Below, piece after piece: positions 34,960 through 46,990 of a stretch of 64,000 nucleotides of DNA. Numbering within the stretch: position 1 is the first letter of the stretch; every line of letters starts with the position of its first letter. Under the pieces are notes generated by a model. That model searched no databases and was not told where the DNA came from. It was given only the letters and a program-made list of their open reading frames with translations. Source of the stretch: Ophioceras dolichostomum (taxonomy: Eukaryota; Ascomycota; Sordariomycetes; Magnaporthales; Ophioceraceae). The position numbers were made by a program, and so were the translations under genes. Location of the stretch: positions 186,001-250,000 of the forward strand of contig PYST01000011.1 in NCBI GenBank assembly GCA_003049485.1. The letters are read 5' to 3'.

Positions 34960-37273
34960 ATGGCGACCACGACGAACGGCCTGTCCGTCGACCAGCAGAT
35001 CGCCGAGCTCGAGCGCCGCCTCGCCCTCGTAGCCGCGTCCAACGAGCACAACCAAGATGCCCTCCAAAGGCTGGCCCAGAGCGTCGACGCCGGCGTCGCG
35101 ACTCACGTCAGCAGCGTCCTCCCCGCACTCGCCGATCTCGCCTCCGCGGCCCACTATTTCTGGGCGGGCATGCTCGAGGACCACGACGATGGCGGCGACG
35201 GCGTTTCCGACGATACGCTAAAACCCGGCGAGGACGACGTCGACAATGCGCTCCGCACACTCGAGAAGACGCTTTCGGCCTGGCAGGCATCTGCAGACGC
35301 GGTGTGGTCCGAGGGGATAGATGGAGGCTTCAAGCTGCACCCCGGCAGGGAGGATGCCTTGCTCCACACGCCGCCGTCGGAGGACGGAGATGACGGTGCC
35401 GGCGTCAAGCAGAATCCCCGACGTCTCGGACCAGAGGCCGTGTCGCGCGAAGCGGCGTTGGCGCACGAGGCGGCGAAGCTTCTCTGGACCGAAATCAACG
35501 GAACCCGGCTTCCGGCGGCGCGTGGGGCGCTGAAGACGAACATGGACGCCATCGGGAGCCAGGAGAAGTGGCTGTCGGAGCTGACCAAGTCGGCCGAGGC
35601 CATGTTTAAGAAACACCAGAAGGGCAAGGAGGGCTTTGTAGTTCCTGTGCGTTCAAAGGGGCAGGTCAGTAATGTCCCGTTCCATCTCTCGTAGTTCGCC
35701 CTTTCTCTGCGTGCTCCGCCTCTCTACCCTCCCCGTGGCTCGCCTCTTTAGAACAGAGCAATGGCTAACATTGGCCGCTGGAGAAAACCAGACGGACTTC
35801 CCGATGTTCGAGTACTCCTCTCTGGACAGCCACGTCACCGCACAGCGGCAGAAGCAGTACCGCCTGTTCCTCGACGTCCCCGCACCGATGTGGACCGCCC
35901 GCGAGCAGCTCCAGCAGGAATTCGCCGAGCACGAGGCCCAGGCCCAGAAGGTCACACGACTCGTCTGCCAGGGTACGACTGCCAAGGTGCTCCGCGACGA
36001 GCTCCGCGTGCACGTGCTGGCCGCAGAGCTCATCACCGACCGCCAGACCGCCGTCGACACCGCTATCAAGAACGTGGAGCTGTCAACTAGCCCGCTCCTC
36101 GACGCCGTCCGCGACCTGCGCGGCAAGCTCGAGTGGACGGACATCAAGGATGAGGATAACTTTCCCGCCGAGGAGCTATTGGCCCTCGCGGCCAAGCTGC
36201 TGGTCCACCTTGCAAGTTACAGTGACGCCTCGCGGCGCGACGAGCTCACTGCCGTTGTAGGCTCGCTCCGGGGCCGGAAGGACGCTGCATCCTTGCGACC
36301 TCTTCCGGGATCAGTCACGGAGCTCCTCCGCGTCTTCGGCGGCGAGCCCGCGCAGCCAGCTGTCGAAACTGTCGCCGCTACCCCTGTTCCCGCACCTACC
36401 CCCGCGAAATACGAGCCACCCACCGTCGAAGACCACCAAGACGACGACGCGCCGGCCCCCGCTCTCCCCCTCCGACTCGTCGACCAAGCTCAGCGAGCGA
36501 ACCAGGCCCAAAAGCCCATCGTCGCCTCGTCCTCAGTCCCGCCCCCACCAGCGTGCGACGACAACGACTTCGACGACGCCCCTCCTCCATCCCTCCCACC
36601 CCGCCGCGCCGCCACCGCCGGCGGCAGCATCCTCAGCCCCGTCGACCCGATGCCGTTCGTCGAGGAGTACCTCCCTCCCCCTCCGCCGCAGCTCCAGATC
36701 CTCGGCGCGTCTTGGGGCGGGAGCGACGTCACGGCCAAGCTGCAAGCCCGCGTCAAGGACAACCGCCTGACGCTCGACATGCGCAACATGCACACCACGC
36801 TGGGCGATCCGCTGCCGTACAAGTTCAAGCACCTCACCGCGCTGTACCGGTATGGTCCCCAGGGCCAGCTGCGTCTGTTCGTGCTGTGTGAGCAGTTGCC
36901 CATCTTCTCGTCGGGCGTCTTTGTGGTTGCGCCTGAGGACCCGACGCAACAGCACCCTGCCAGTCGCGTGAGCATAGCTGTGGGAGGCGAGGCGGCGTGG
37001 CGCTCTAGGGACGGCGGGTTCGAGATCGTCGCTGCGACGTATGGACCGCGCGTTCTGAGGGATGCGGAGGTGCTGAGGAGGCTGGAGGAGTACTTCTCGG
37101 GGAGGCAGGGCAGGATCGTCCCTGATAATGGGTTCTTCCGGGGGGATCCTTGGCCGGGCCAGCCAAAGACTTGGACGGCGTTTTTGAGATTCGCGGGGAG
37201 TGATGAGGTGCTGTGCGTCACGGGGCTGGAGGGGCAGGAGATGGCGGGGTTTAAGCGGCCTTCGCTTTTGTGA
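34960..37273 (+). CDS. Coiled-coil, Pro-rich protein with two C-terminal GDPxPGxxKT-type repeats
   Basis: Predicted 728 aa. Exons: 34960-35664 and 35792-37273, intron GTCAGT...CCAG with a GCTAACA branch site, phase 0. The N-terminal ~380 residues are helical and coiled-coil-like (DQQIAELERRLALVAAS). Residues ~420-535 are Pro/Ala-rich, with PPPP and SLPPR runs suggesting SH3 or WW ligands. Two related modules follow: about 540-605 (GASWGGSDVTAKLQARV, then GDPLPYKFKHLTALYRYG) and about 648-722 (AATYGPRVLRDAEVL, then GDPWPGQPKTWTAFLRFAG). These recall a beta-rich fungal repeat distantly like DUF3395; I am not certain of that name. No transmembrane or signal segment is visible. Function unknown. 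Confidence 0.8.
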
Positions 37274-37614
37274 TGATGCGCTGCTTCTCATGTCCCGTCT
37301 TTTCCTTTCCGGGATTTCTTTCCTCCTCTTCTGTCTCTCCTCCTCTGTCTACTCTCCTTCGTTGCCGCGAGGTTGTTAGGTATTTCATTCGGCTCTCTTT
37401 TTATCTTTGAGCTTGGGGTGTATCTCTGGATGGGTGACGAAGTGTGCTTTTCAGAGTAGCTTGGGTTAGTTAATGCCGTCTGCCTACCACTTTTTTTGTA
37501 TAATTTTTCGGCATCAGTTCTTGATGCTTTCCTGTAGGCGCTATGTAGGTTGTAGGTCATCAATATACAACAACACATTTAGCAGACCATATTCCAATCG
37601 CATCGCAAGGGAAG

Positions 37615-37696
<82 letters not shown>

Positions 37697-38825
37697 CTAG
37701 AGACCTCCAGACAGACAACTTCGGCCAAACACTTTTGGACTGGAAGTCCCCTCTTATATCACCACTCCCTGCGTCCTTCTAGGAAAGTGCGCAGCGGGCG
37801 TCAAGGAAGGCAATGGTTGGAGGCTTCAAATCGATTTCTTCCCTTTCTCGTCTATATAAAGCCCAACCTCCGCCCTCTTTTCTCCGTTCCCATCTTTACC
37901 TCTCTCCTCCACCTTCCTCTCTTTCCCACCCACCCACAGCGGTCCTCTTCCTCCCGTCGTCCACCATACCCCAGTCTTTTTACATATCATCGACAATAGC
38001 CTGGCCGGTCGCTCAGTGGTCCTTATCGAGCAGACCGGCCTTTGTCATCGTCCGCGACAGTGTTCCGCAGTCTTTCCGTGGTCGTATTGAATGCAGTCTC
38101 TTCACTCTCTATCTCTCTGGCCATATCATCTCCGACGCTACAGTTTAGATCCCATTGCTAGCACTGCGATTGTCATGATCCAGATATCTATCTCGACATT
38201 GTCGATCACCTAAGCCACATTCCTATTCTCACATCTGAGTAGCATTTACTTCATTCTTTTCACTCTCGCTTTCTCCAGCGTGCCTCACATTTCCACCCTT
38301 CCGCGGGACAGCTTCCAATAAGAACCACCGCGGTCGCAAAGTCCACGCGGGTCGGAGAACCATCTTGCGTCGGTAGGTTCCCATGCCTGTTCGCGAGGGA
38401 GACTCGACATCGTAATATGTCTTAGTACAGTGCGACTGACACCAGAGAGCACGCCAGGAATCGCTCTTCAGGACATCCAACATCGTGGTTAATCCGAGGC
38501 AGTCTTTCACATAACTACATCTCGATTCGGTCTCGATTATCCTCTAGCACGTTGTCTCGGCCGCATTGCCTCCAGCTACATGGGCAGACCTTTGCTTCTG
38601 AATGGCCTTGACTTCGAGTAACCTAGCACCTGTTCTCGTGCTAGATTGGTGCTGGCAGTTTCGAACAGCTTCGATACCAACATCCAGGGGCCTGAACATG
38701 ATATCGCACGTCCTTTTCTATTATTCCAAGGTCATGACTCCGATCATGGGCCTGCTTTGAACACTCTAATTCTCTCAACCATCTCCCTACACGAGCTACC
38801 TGCAAGTAGCCCTCCGAACATCAGC
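37274..38825. other. Intergenic region with long CT microsatellite
   Basis: This is the 3' flank of the gene at 34960, then the CT tract at 37617-37694, then about 1.1 kb without a supported gene. The 37850-38200 part is pyrimidine-rich and could be the leader or promoter of the gene beginning at 38826. Confidence 0.5.
37617..37694. repeat. (TC)n microsatellite, about 39 units
   Basis: This is an uninterrupted TC dinucleotide run of about 78 bases in non-coding DNA. Homopurine/homopyrimidine mirror tracts of this length can form triplex DNA and are hypervariable. The exact length in a draft assembly is unreliable. Confidence 0.95.
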
Positions 38826-39949
38826 ATGCCTTCTGGACGAGAAGCTCGAGAGGCCAATAAGAGGTGGAATGATTGGATTAAGGAATTGAGGAAGTGGGAA
38901 GATGAGGTTAATGTAAGTGATGCTGCTTCCTCGTGTCCTGTAAAAAATCTAACAGTACCATACAGGCAGACATTGCTGCGTTAGCCCCATCCACTGGGAT
39001 GGACTCGGCTGGGCCCGTCAAGTCTCGGATAGAGCATGTCCTTCTATACACCCAGAGCGTCGTGGATGCCCAGGATTACCCAAAATCCTCGGGCTTCGCC
39101 GTCATGTACCGCGATAGAGACCAACTTTTCCGCTTGTGGGTTTGAAGAGGGTGCTCGTGAGATGAAGGCGAAATATCCCGAGCGGCTCAATATGGAGAAC
39201 ATCTTCGTCGAGACGCCCAACGTTCGGTTCGAAAAGGGGAAGGCTGTCCTGAAGCTTGATTGTCCAGTCCGCACATGTGAGGAGGGAGGACCTCCGTTGC
39301 CGCGCATCCTTTGGAGGGCCATAAACAGCGACATGCCCTTCGGAGGCCTTGAGTGCCGCTGTTCGAAAGGGTTCTCGCGGGATCCTATTTTCTTCTAAAT
39401 CAACCTCCAGAGACACGTGATATGGACCTCTCGCTCAAAGAGCCCGTATTCAAAGCGGCGCTGGAGGTGGCGGCGATGTACCGTGTCCGGGGAAAGAAAG
39501 GAATCAAGATAATCGCCATCGATACACACCACGGAAGCTGGGACTGGGAGAGAATGTTCATCTGGTCAGCCCAAACCCTATTCACGGACATGCAGCTCGT
39601 GCCCCAGCGGCGCTTCTTCCTCGAAGGCCAGCATCTCATACAAGGATTCATTCCCGAGGATGCCATCGTCCGGACCTTCGACTGGGACGAGAACAAGGAG
39701 AATCCGGCATGGGTTGAGGCTCTGCGCCGCCAAGAGCACTGGCAGGAGAAGAGGGATGCTAAGAGGAGAGAGACTCAGTTGAAGAGAAAGAGAGAGGAGG
39801 AGGCGGCCGAGGCCAAGAAGCAGGCAGAGGAGAAAATGCTGGACTCGGGCAAACACAGCAGCTCCGAAAATTCGAACTCCGATTCGAAGTCGGCTCCGGA
39901 GCCTCCTGTGAAGAGCAAGAGGGTCAAAAACTACCTTCTCACATCTTAG
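38826..39949 (+). pseudogene. Frameshifted gene with DUF7587-like (possible ADP-ribosyltransferase-fold) core
   Basis: Exon 1, 38826-38912 (MPSGREAREANKRWNDWIKE), is spliced at a good GTAAGT...ACAG intron (38913-38965) to ADIAALAPSTGMDSAG. The frame shifts by one base near 39140 (DQLFRL to FEEGAREMKAKYPERL) and again near 39353 (PFGGLE to PLFERVLAGSYFLL); neither can be an intron by size. The core PRILWRAI, KAALEVAAMYRVRGKKGIKI and EGQHLIQGFIPEDAIVRTFDW resembles the fungal DUF7587 family. The Arg in the first strand, and the Glu before a short beta element, recall ADP-ribosyltransferase folds. The C-terminus is a Lys/Glu-rich coiled coil with a basic end. It may be a pseudogene or have two sequencing errors. 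Any enzymatic role is inference only. Confidence 0.6.
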
Positions 39950-40953
39950 AGCAGAGTTACCGGACAAGCCGCTGCTCGAGACTAAATGCTGGTGACCAGA
40001 AGAATAGGAAACTGAATGCTCATGATGGCTGGCACTCGAGAAATGGACGGGAGGTATCTAGGTAGGCCTGTCGGCTGAGGCGACTTCAGTTTGGCCTGGG
40101 AATGACGGACAGGTTCGATTTATTCTTCTTCTCGTTGCATATTCCCCCCGATTCTCGCGTTAGCATCGAGAGACAGTTCGCGATGTGTGTTTGGGCAAGA
40201 GTACCGGGTTCCTCCTCTCTGGCACGGCGTCAGGGTAGTGCGTCAGCCGGGACTTGTTGCCCCTGTGGCGTTAGGGCCGCCAGGAGAGCCATTTGCAACT
40301 GCTTTTTTCCACGTAGTATTGTTCGACTCAGAACTACTAGTGCCTACCTAGGTAAGTACGTAGGTACGTACCTTGGTACCTAGGTTGATACATCACTTGA
40401 GGCCAGTCAGTCTCCCAATAGCGATATCAGAGCATTTCCCCGTTGCATCCAATTCGTTGGTGCAAGCAGACCCTAGGGCGCACAATGGAGTGTATTGTGA
40501 TGAGCATTGTGCGTATTAGACAGGTGATTTTGGCGTGTCACCCCCTAGCATTTTCAAATGCAGAACAATAGTAGCATGGATATATTGCATTGGAACTTCC
40601 GGCCTTTGTTGAGGTGACCGACGTCCTTTGTCCAAGTGACCCTCCAACAAAGAGCAAGCAGACCTCTTCTTTGTGACTTCGGAACAATGGACAAAGCCCC
40701 AACCCCAACGAATAAATCATCTCAGCGTGCTTCTGCTGCTTCTCACAACGTTCTTCATACACACAAACAAAAACATACTACATCCATCATCTGCGCAGCA
40801 AACAACAGCGTCGAGATCTGCAGGCACGTTGTCTCCGACGAAACGAACAGACCTCCACAAACGCAAGCAAGCAAACGCACGACGACAAACGAATCCATCA
40901 CATCTGCATCATCTCATATTCGCTTTTCTACGTCTCTTATTTTGCCTTCCAAA
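39950..40953. other. Intergenic region
   Basis: No gene is supported. A dense cluster of tacctaggta-type words lies at about 40342-40385. The open frame of the next gene extends upstream through 40636-40953, but that part is Thr/Ser/Lys-rich, lacks conserved motifs and looks like 5' UTR. Confidence 0.5.
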
Positions 40954-41502
40954 ATGTGCACATCATACATGGGCTGGCGCTACAGCTGCCGCCACGAAGT
41001 CCCAGACAACGTCCTCGAGCAATGCAGCCAAGCACACAGGTTCCGGGCGGGCAAAGCCGACAAGCTGTGTCCGCTCAAGAACCTCAAGACGCCCGCGAAG
41101 CTCAAGAGAGTCAGCAAGCCCTGCCCGGACTGCGAGCGGGGTCGGCTCGACACGTTGGATCAGCTGCGGTGCGGTGGAGGAGCAAGTCAGAATTTGAGGA
41201 GGAAGGGGAGGAGTCGGAGGACAAGCGGGTATACGGACAGGGATGAGGACAGCGACAGCGACAGCGACCGGAACAGCAACAGGAGCAGTAGCAACAGCAG
41301 TCACAGCAACTCGTCGTCTTTCTCGCCAAGAGGGAGTCGCGTGTCGATTTTGTTGAGATGGAGGAGAAGTCACAGAGTCGAGCAGAGGAGTGACACTGAC
41401 CAGGAAGAGAGTAAGACTATGCTCCGGCACAGGGCGAGGGAGGAGAGGTCTCTCCGAAAGAGCAATTGGTTTACTGAGTTGATGATAGGATGCATCTACT
41501 GA
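40954..41502 (+). CDS. Small Cys/His-rich hypothetical protein
   Basis: 182-aa protein, single exon. The start at 40954 was chosen because the Cys motif begins there (MCTSYMGWRYSCRH) and because the A-rich context aaaatg suits initiation. An in-frame upstream ATG at 40636 would add 106 low-complexity residues. The N-terminal 65 residues carry C...C-R-H, EQCSQAH, KLCPLK and KPCPDC, spaced like a small fungal zinc-binding module. I have seen similar N-termini in short fungal hypothetical proteins but have no family name. The rest is basic and Ser/Asn-rich (DSDSDSDRNSNRSSSNSS) with no signal peptide. Function unknown. Confidence 0.6.
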   Translation: MCTSYMGWRYSCRHEVPDNVLEQCSQAHRFRAGKADKLCPLKNLKTPAKLKRVSKPCPDCERGRLDTLDQLRCGGGASQNLRRKGRSRRTSGYTDRDEDSDSDSDRNSNRSSSNSSHSNSSSFSPRGSRVSILLRWRRSHRVEQRSDTDQEESKTMLRHRAREERSLRKSNWFTELMIGCIY

Positions 41503-41890
41503 ACCTGCTGCCAACGGAGGCATGGGGGAATGGAGGGATGGACTTGGGGCTGAGGGACAATGGGCATCTGCCTTTGTTCCGGATATGATGGCAGGAATGA
41601 ATGCGATCTATTTGAAGAGGGTCAACAAAGAAGCCAAGCAGACTCCATTGACCCAGTTCCTCTTTTACATCTCTAGAATTTGTGACAAAGAGAGGCAGTG
41701 GCATTCTTCTTCTTACGACGCACCAGTAACTACCTAAATATTGGTGCTCTTTGGTCGTTTAGTAAGAGCGGCCCTTAAACCAATACTACCACAACGGTGT
41801 TCGTGATGCCTCAATCCCTTGACATCTACCAGCCCTGACACAGGTAGGCAGGTCCATCCGAGCCGCCCGACCATCTTCACCCTTCACGCG
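41503..41890. other. Short intergenic region
   Basis: This spacer separates two small plus-strand genes. No promoter element or RNA gene can be identified with confidence. Confidence 0.5.
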
Positions 41891-42469
41891 ATGTCTGACA
41901 AGGAGCACATCATCTTCCATTCAGCGAGCCGGCACGCCGCGCCGTTCTTCGCGCCAGGTCTGCGTGCCACGGTGAAAAGAATTCCGTTCTCGGACAGGTA
42001 TTGCCTTGCGGGAGCGATTCTCTCGGTCTTGCCCCTGGATGAGTATCGACGGTATCACGCTCCCAAGTCTATCCAGGACTTCCTCCATGAGACACGCCAT
42101 GTGTTCTTGGTCCATGCCGCCGGAAGAATCCTCGAGGGCGTTCTAGCCTTGGATGAGCGGGCGGGGGATGGAGTCGCCGACGCCGTCGTGCAGGATCGAA
42201 GCGTCTGGGGCTGGGTCCAGAGGCTTGTGGTGGCCATTGCCGAGCACTCCATGGTGGCTGCTGCCACTGCCACGGCGAGCCACGATCAGGGCCCCGCCAA
42301 TGTACTGCTGCTTGAGCACGACCTGGACCTCTTCGCGGCCATGGATCGAGATAAGAGGTTGGGAGAGATACGAGGTGAGGAGTCTAAGGTGAAGTTTGCG
42401 GGGATAATGACGCCGGCCATCTACGCGTGGATCGAGATAGTTGCCGCGAATCTGGCTTGGTCGCCTTGA
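41891..42469 (+). CDS. Hypothetical protein
   Basis: 192-aa intronless frame starting MSDKEHIIFHSASRH. It has balanced composition and an amphipathic helical look: AGAILSVLPLDEYRRYHAP, HVFLVHAAGRILEGVLALDE, WGWVQRLVVAIAEHSM. No signal peptide, clear membrane helix or known motif is seen. The opposite strand has shorter frames with poorer composition. It lies head-to-tail after the Cys-rich gene. A genuine gene is likely but not certain, and no function can be proposed. Confidence 0.5.
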   Translation: MSDKEHIIFHSASRHAAPFFAPGLRATVKRIPFSDRYCLAGAILSVLPLDEYRRYHAPKSIQDFLHETRHVFLVHAAGRILEGVLALDERAGDGVADAVVQDRSVWGWVQRLVVAIAEHSMVAAATATASHDQGPANVLLLEHDLDLFAAMDRDKRLGEIRGEESKVKFAGIMTPAIYAWIEIVAANLAWSP

Positions 42470-45400
42470 GAGGGGGCATCATAGAAAAGACACGATCGCG
42501 CAGCAGCCTGACCCAATTATTACGTACGATATATGGATAGGAAGTCTGCATATAACAACGAGGAATTCCGCGAAGGCAAGGCTGTGGCGACCGACACGTG
42601 ACATGTGACAGATGCAGTGCGAAGGGGCGAAAGGGGCAGTGGCTGATGTTCTGTGAGGCGGCCCGGATGGGGCTGGTTTGGTCCTCTGCACTGGTCCCGG
42701 GCCTGCACATCGGCGGCCATGGTATCGGACCGTCGAGGGAGGGTAGATGGAATGCCCTTGTGCAAGTCACAACTTCGCTGCCCCCCTTTTTGACTTTCGT
42801 GCTAGGGTTCTATTTGGATGGGTCTCGACGATCCAGGAGTGGCCGTGACGATTATTAGGCCGGACGGCGATGATGAATGTACAGCTTTTGGCCCCCGTCA
42901 TCTTCATCAGTCGTCCTGCTTGTCCAACCACCGGCCACCAGTGCATACACGACGACACTGCTCGGCGGGCGAGGTCCGCCACTCTCAGCTCAAGTAACTT
43001 TTGGTATGTATGGCCGTCAGCAAAACACCAAGAAGGGCTGGATATCTGGCTGGAAGCCAGCCAAAGAGGCTCCTCGGTGGGTTTGGCTGTTAAGGAGTCG
43101 AAGTATAGCACAGCCAGTAGAGGAGGCCTAAGGAGAGAAGCTGGCCATCAGCCGTGTATTATGTCTTACAGAGCACGAGGACTCCCAGATTAGTTGTCAT
43201 TGCCGGCAGTGAGATATTAGGAAAGGGAAATTAGTATATTCCGGAGACCACTAGGACTGGACCCGAAGTTGGCCCCTGAGGCTGTGCAGAGGGTAGAATA
43301 GGGCCTGGTGATCGTGTTCTGGTACTGTGTGGACGACATCAGGGCATTCCATTATCGTGTATGAGGAGCCCCCGCCTTTTTCTTCTCCTCTCTCTGGACC
43401 GTAGAAAATGGCGACCGACCGATCACACATCCAACATGCCGACATGCCGCTCTTAAACGGAAGAAAACCAGAGACAGATCAATCCCTACCACCAGGTTCA
43501 CACCTGTGAGGAGCGACGGCAGAGCGACGGTAATCATCAGGAACGCATTGCGATGGCTGGCGGGGTTTATTGATAAGGCGGGCGAAACCGGGGGATGCTG
43601 TGAAACAATTGCCCGTTTTCTTTACGTTGCTGCGCTGCCATCGCGCTCCACCTCGCTTCAGATTGGTGACGACTCCCCTTCATCAAATGGGATGGTAGTG
43701 GTGGATAGGGGAAATGAAGTTACGGATCGAGGAGAAACATGACTATTTCCCGTGAGCTGGGACTCTTCGATGACGATGAGGCCAGACACGGAACTTGACG
43801 ATGGCGACAATGCCGTGCACCGTGCTGGTCGGTGGATGATGAACTTGCGGGGCAGGAGTTCGATGTTTGTCTTGGGAGCGAGTCGCGCGAGTGTCAAATC
43901 CCCTGTAGATGGACGCCCACGTTGTACTAAACAGCATTGCACGAGTGCTCTGGAACTGGCCATATTTTTGGGCCTTCTTTACCCAAGCGCCGGTTAAGAA
44001 GGCGGAAAGACCGTGAAGTTCTCGTTGCTTGTTTGTGTTTCTTCTGCCCTGGCCTGGCGAGCCTGGCTTGAAGCCCCTCCGACCTCCCTTCCCTTACATA
44101 TTCTACCTTGACTTGACGCTGGGACAACGGCCCCTCAAATATTCCTCCGTTGAATGCAGCGCTGCAGCAGGCTTTTTTTTTTTTTTTTTTTATGAGCGGA
44201 TTTGTGTTGCCAAGCTTGGGATTATATGGAACCGTGTGCATGTGTGCATTTGCGACAGGAGGCCTGTTTCTCCCAAAATAGCAGAAATCGGTTTTCAAAT
44301 ACCTCTCCATGTAATTCGTTGCGAGCCGCCCGCCGTCGTCGACGGCCAGAGCCGCCCACATCTATCCGCATTCTGCACATCTGCACACACCCACCAGACC
44401 TGGGAAAACTCAGAGAGTATCCGGCACGACACGAGCAGAGGCCAACTGGGCGGGCAGACGAATCAGCTAGCCGACTCGTGAGCGCGGCGCAGATGTTGGG
44501 AAACTTGGGATGAATGGGATGCATCCTGGCGGCGTGCAACGACCAGCCGGCAGTTGAAAGTTCGTGCGGGTTGCATTCCGCAGGATCGCGGGGGGATCAT
44601 CCATCTACCCACAGTACATATCTCATCAAAGCCACGAACAAAAAGGAGAGCCTCTTTTGCATTCGCACATTCGTTGTTTGGGACATCAGTTCCCGTCGTT
44701 CCTCGTCTTAACTGGACCGACCGAAGCAAAGCGGGAGGAAAGGAACACGCGAGAATGTGCATCTGGTATCCACCTGCATCTGCAGTTGATCAAATAAAAA
44801 GATGCGATTCTGGATGCCATGGCTGGACGGAGTCCCGTCATCTGTCGAAGCATCGATCGTCGGAGGCAGCAGAACAGAGTTTCGCGGGATTGTTTTCGTT
44901 GGTTCAGGCCAAACAAGCTCAAACAGCTGAAGGGACCGTGGCTTGCCGTCACCGAAATGTGGCTTGCCCCGGATCCAACGCCACGAGTCTTGGCATGCTT
45001 GGCCTACCTTATCTTTCTTATCGGTATCAGGGGCTGCGCTGTCAGGGTCCCCCGAACTCAGGGGGAGTCACGTGTATTAATCCACACCCTCCGACTTACC
45101 TGACACGGCCGGGATGCTAGAGTTTCAAAGCTGACCGACCCTTCTCATTTCGCCGCATGAAGCGCACCTTTTATCTGCCGGAAATTTTGTTGTCTTGACG
45201 TGAACGGCGCCGTCGAGAGAGACCTTGATTAAGCTGACTGGACTTCGAGCAGAGAAGAGTCAACTGGTATTTTTTTGAATGCAAGAAATACGATGTCGCG
45301 AGAACACGGATTTGAGATTCATTTTCTTCCCAATTGAATGGCCTGAGTCAATCAATTTGAAGCGCTGAATCCCACCGGCGGACTGGCTGACTGACATAAG

Positions 45401-46990
45401 AATAAAGAACAAAGGCGGCTTCGATGGGCCGACGAAAAGCTTGAGTAACACGATGAAGGGAGGCAAGGGCGGATTGATTGGCTGGTGAGTGATCTTGCTT
45501 GAGGAGTCGGTGGCCAGACAAGCTGGCCCCTGCCGAACGGACGGACCAAGGCGAGCGAAGTGTTGCCAATCGCGGCGATGGTGCCACACAATCTGCGTCG
45601 GATCCTGGTCAGATTCCCCGCCCAGCGCGCCAAGCTCCCGCATCAGCAGAACCTCAGACCGCCTCAGAACCTCCTCAGACTTCACTTGTTACATCACAAG
45701 GTCGATCCGACAAACCCCAGCCAAATCCCCCCCAAATCGGCACTTTTCGCGCGCTTCAGCCTTCGTTGTACGCAATGCTTTGCTGCATTTCGTCGTGTTT
45801 CTACATAGCTTTTCGACACTGTCCGTCTGTCAGCGCAGAAGGATGGGAAAATGCCTCCTTTTTAGGAGACATTGTGAGACCTGGAGTGAGCAAGAACCCC
45901 GCGACCACCAGCTCGGCCTCATCCGCTCCACCGTGCCTCTGGCCATTGCCACGGACTTTTCCAGCATGAGCCTCATTCTCCATCGCAACTGGCTAGATGC
46001 TCCACAGGCATCTTGCGGTGCGCCGGTAGGCCTCCACAACTCATCGACTCAACTCGTCGGTCGCCGGTCCTGAACGGCCGAGTGGCCAATCAGATGGCTG
46101 GTTTCACAGCTTCAGGAAGCTAAATCTTCCCCTGGCCAGTCGACACCATGACTGCCCAGGCACTCCTCGGGGGGCGTTTCTAACCCCCTTTCTCGCTCGG
46201 TGCCTTGGAACGCGTATCAAGGTTCTCGCGGGGCCTGCTGGCTCGTTCGATTGCAATCCCTCGATCCCTATGTTCGCTCATCCTTCCCTTGTCATCACTC
46301 ACACGCTCCCACACCCCCCTTCGCCTACCTACCGATTACGACTTTCGAGACAGCCTCTTTCTTACCATAGACCCACCCTCATCAGGTCATCCTGGTGTCT
46401 TGTGCTGATGTCCGAAGAGCAAGGCCAGGGCAAGGTGCCATGATTCCACTCTGATGTCCCTTGCATGAACATTCTTTTTTGTCTCCCGTCCTGCCCGCTC
46501 CCATCCGCCTTGCCGCCCGTTTCTCCATTTTGTTTAATCCCATCGGTTCGCCTACCATCCAGGCACCTTTTCGCCTCTCTCGCTTCATTCTTCGCTTCTC
46601 CTGCAATACTTTCTTTCCACCCAACGGACGACAAGACGCGAGAGGCGAAGTCCCGACATACCTTCCCTCCCCACCCACGGGCAGGTCCCCTTTCGCTTCT
46701 CTCATCCTTCCTTTTTGCTTAATTTTTGGACCGACCGACATAGACCTATCGCTACATTGCTTTGGAGTGCGAGCGAAGGCGGCCACGCTTGCTCGAGTTC
46801 GACTGAAACCCACACTCATTTTTGGACCTGCAACTTTTGATTCTCCATCACCTCCGCCGGACGGGAAGGCAGCTTTTGTGCGATACAAGGGGAGAGGCCA
46901 CTTTGGGCCTGTTCGCCTTTTACCCTGACCGAACGACTTCGCGGACGACCACGCAACCAACCTTCACACACATTCACACAGCTGATCACG
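42470..46990. other. 4.5-kb gene-free region
   Basis: Every frame here is short or compositionally odd, and none pairs with a second exon or shows a domain. A run of about 20 T lies at 44171-44190. The last kilobase (about 46000-46990) is pyrimidine-rich and probably contains the promoter and leader of the gene starting at 46991. A long non-coding RNA or unrecognised small genes cannot be excluded. Confidence 0.45.
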
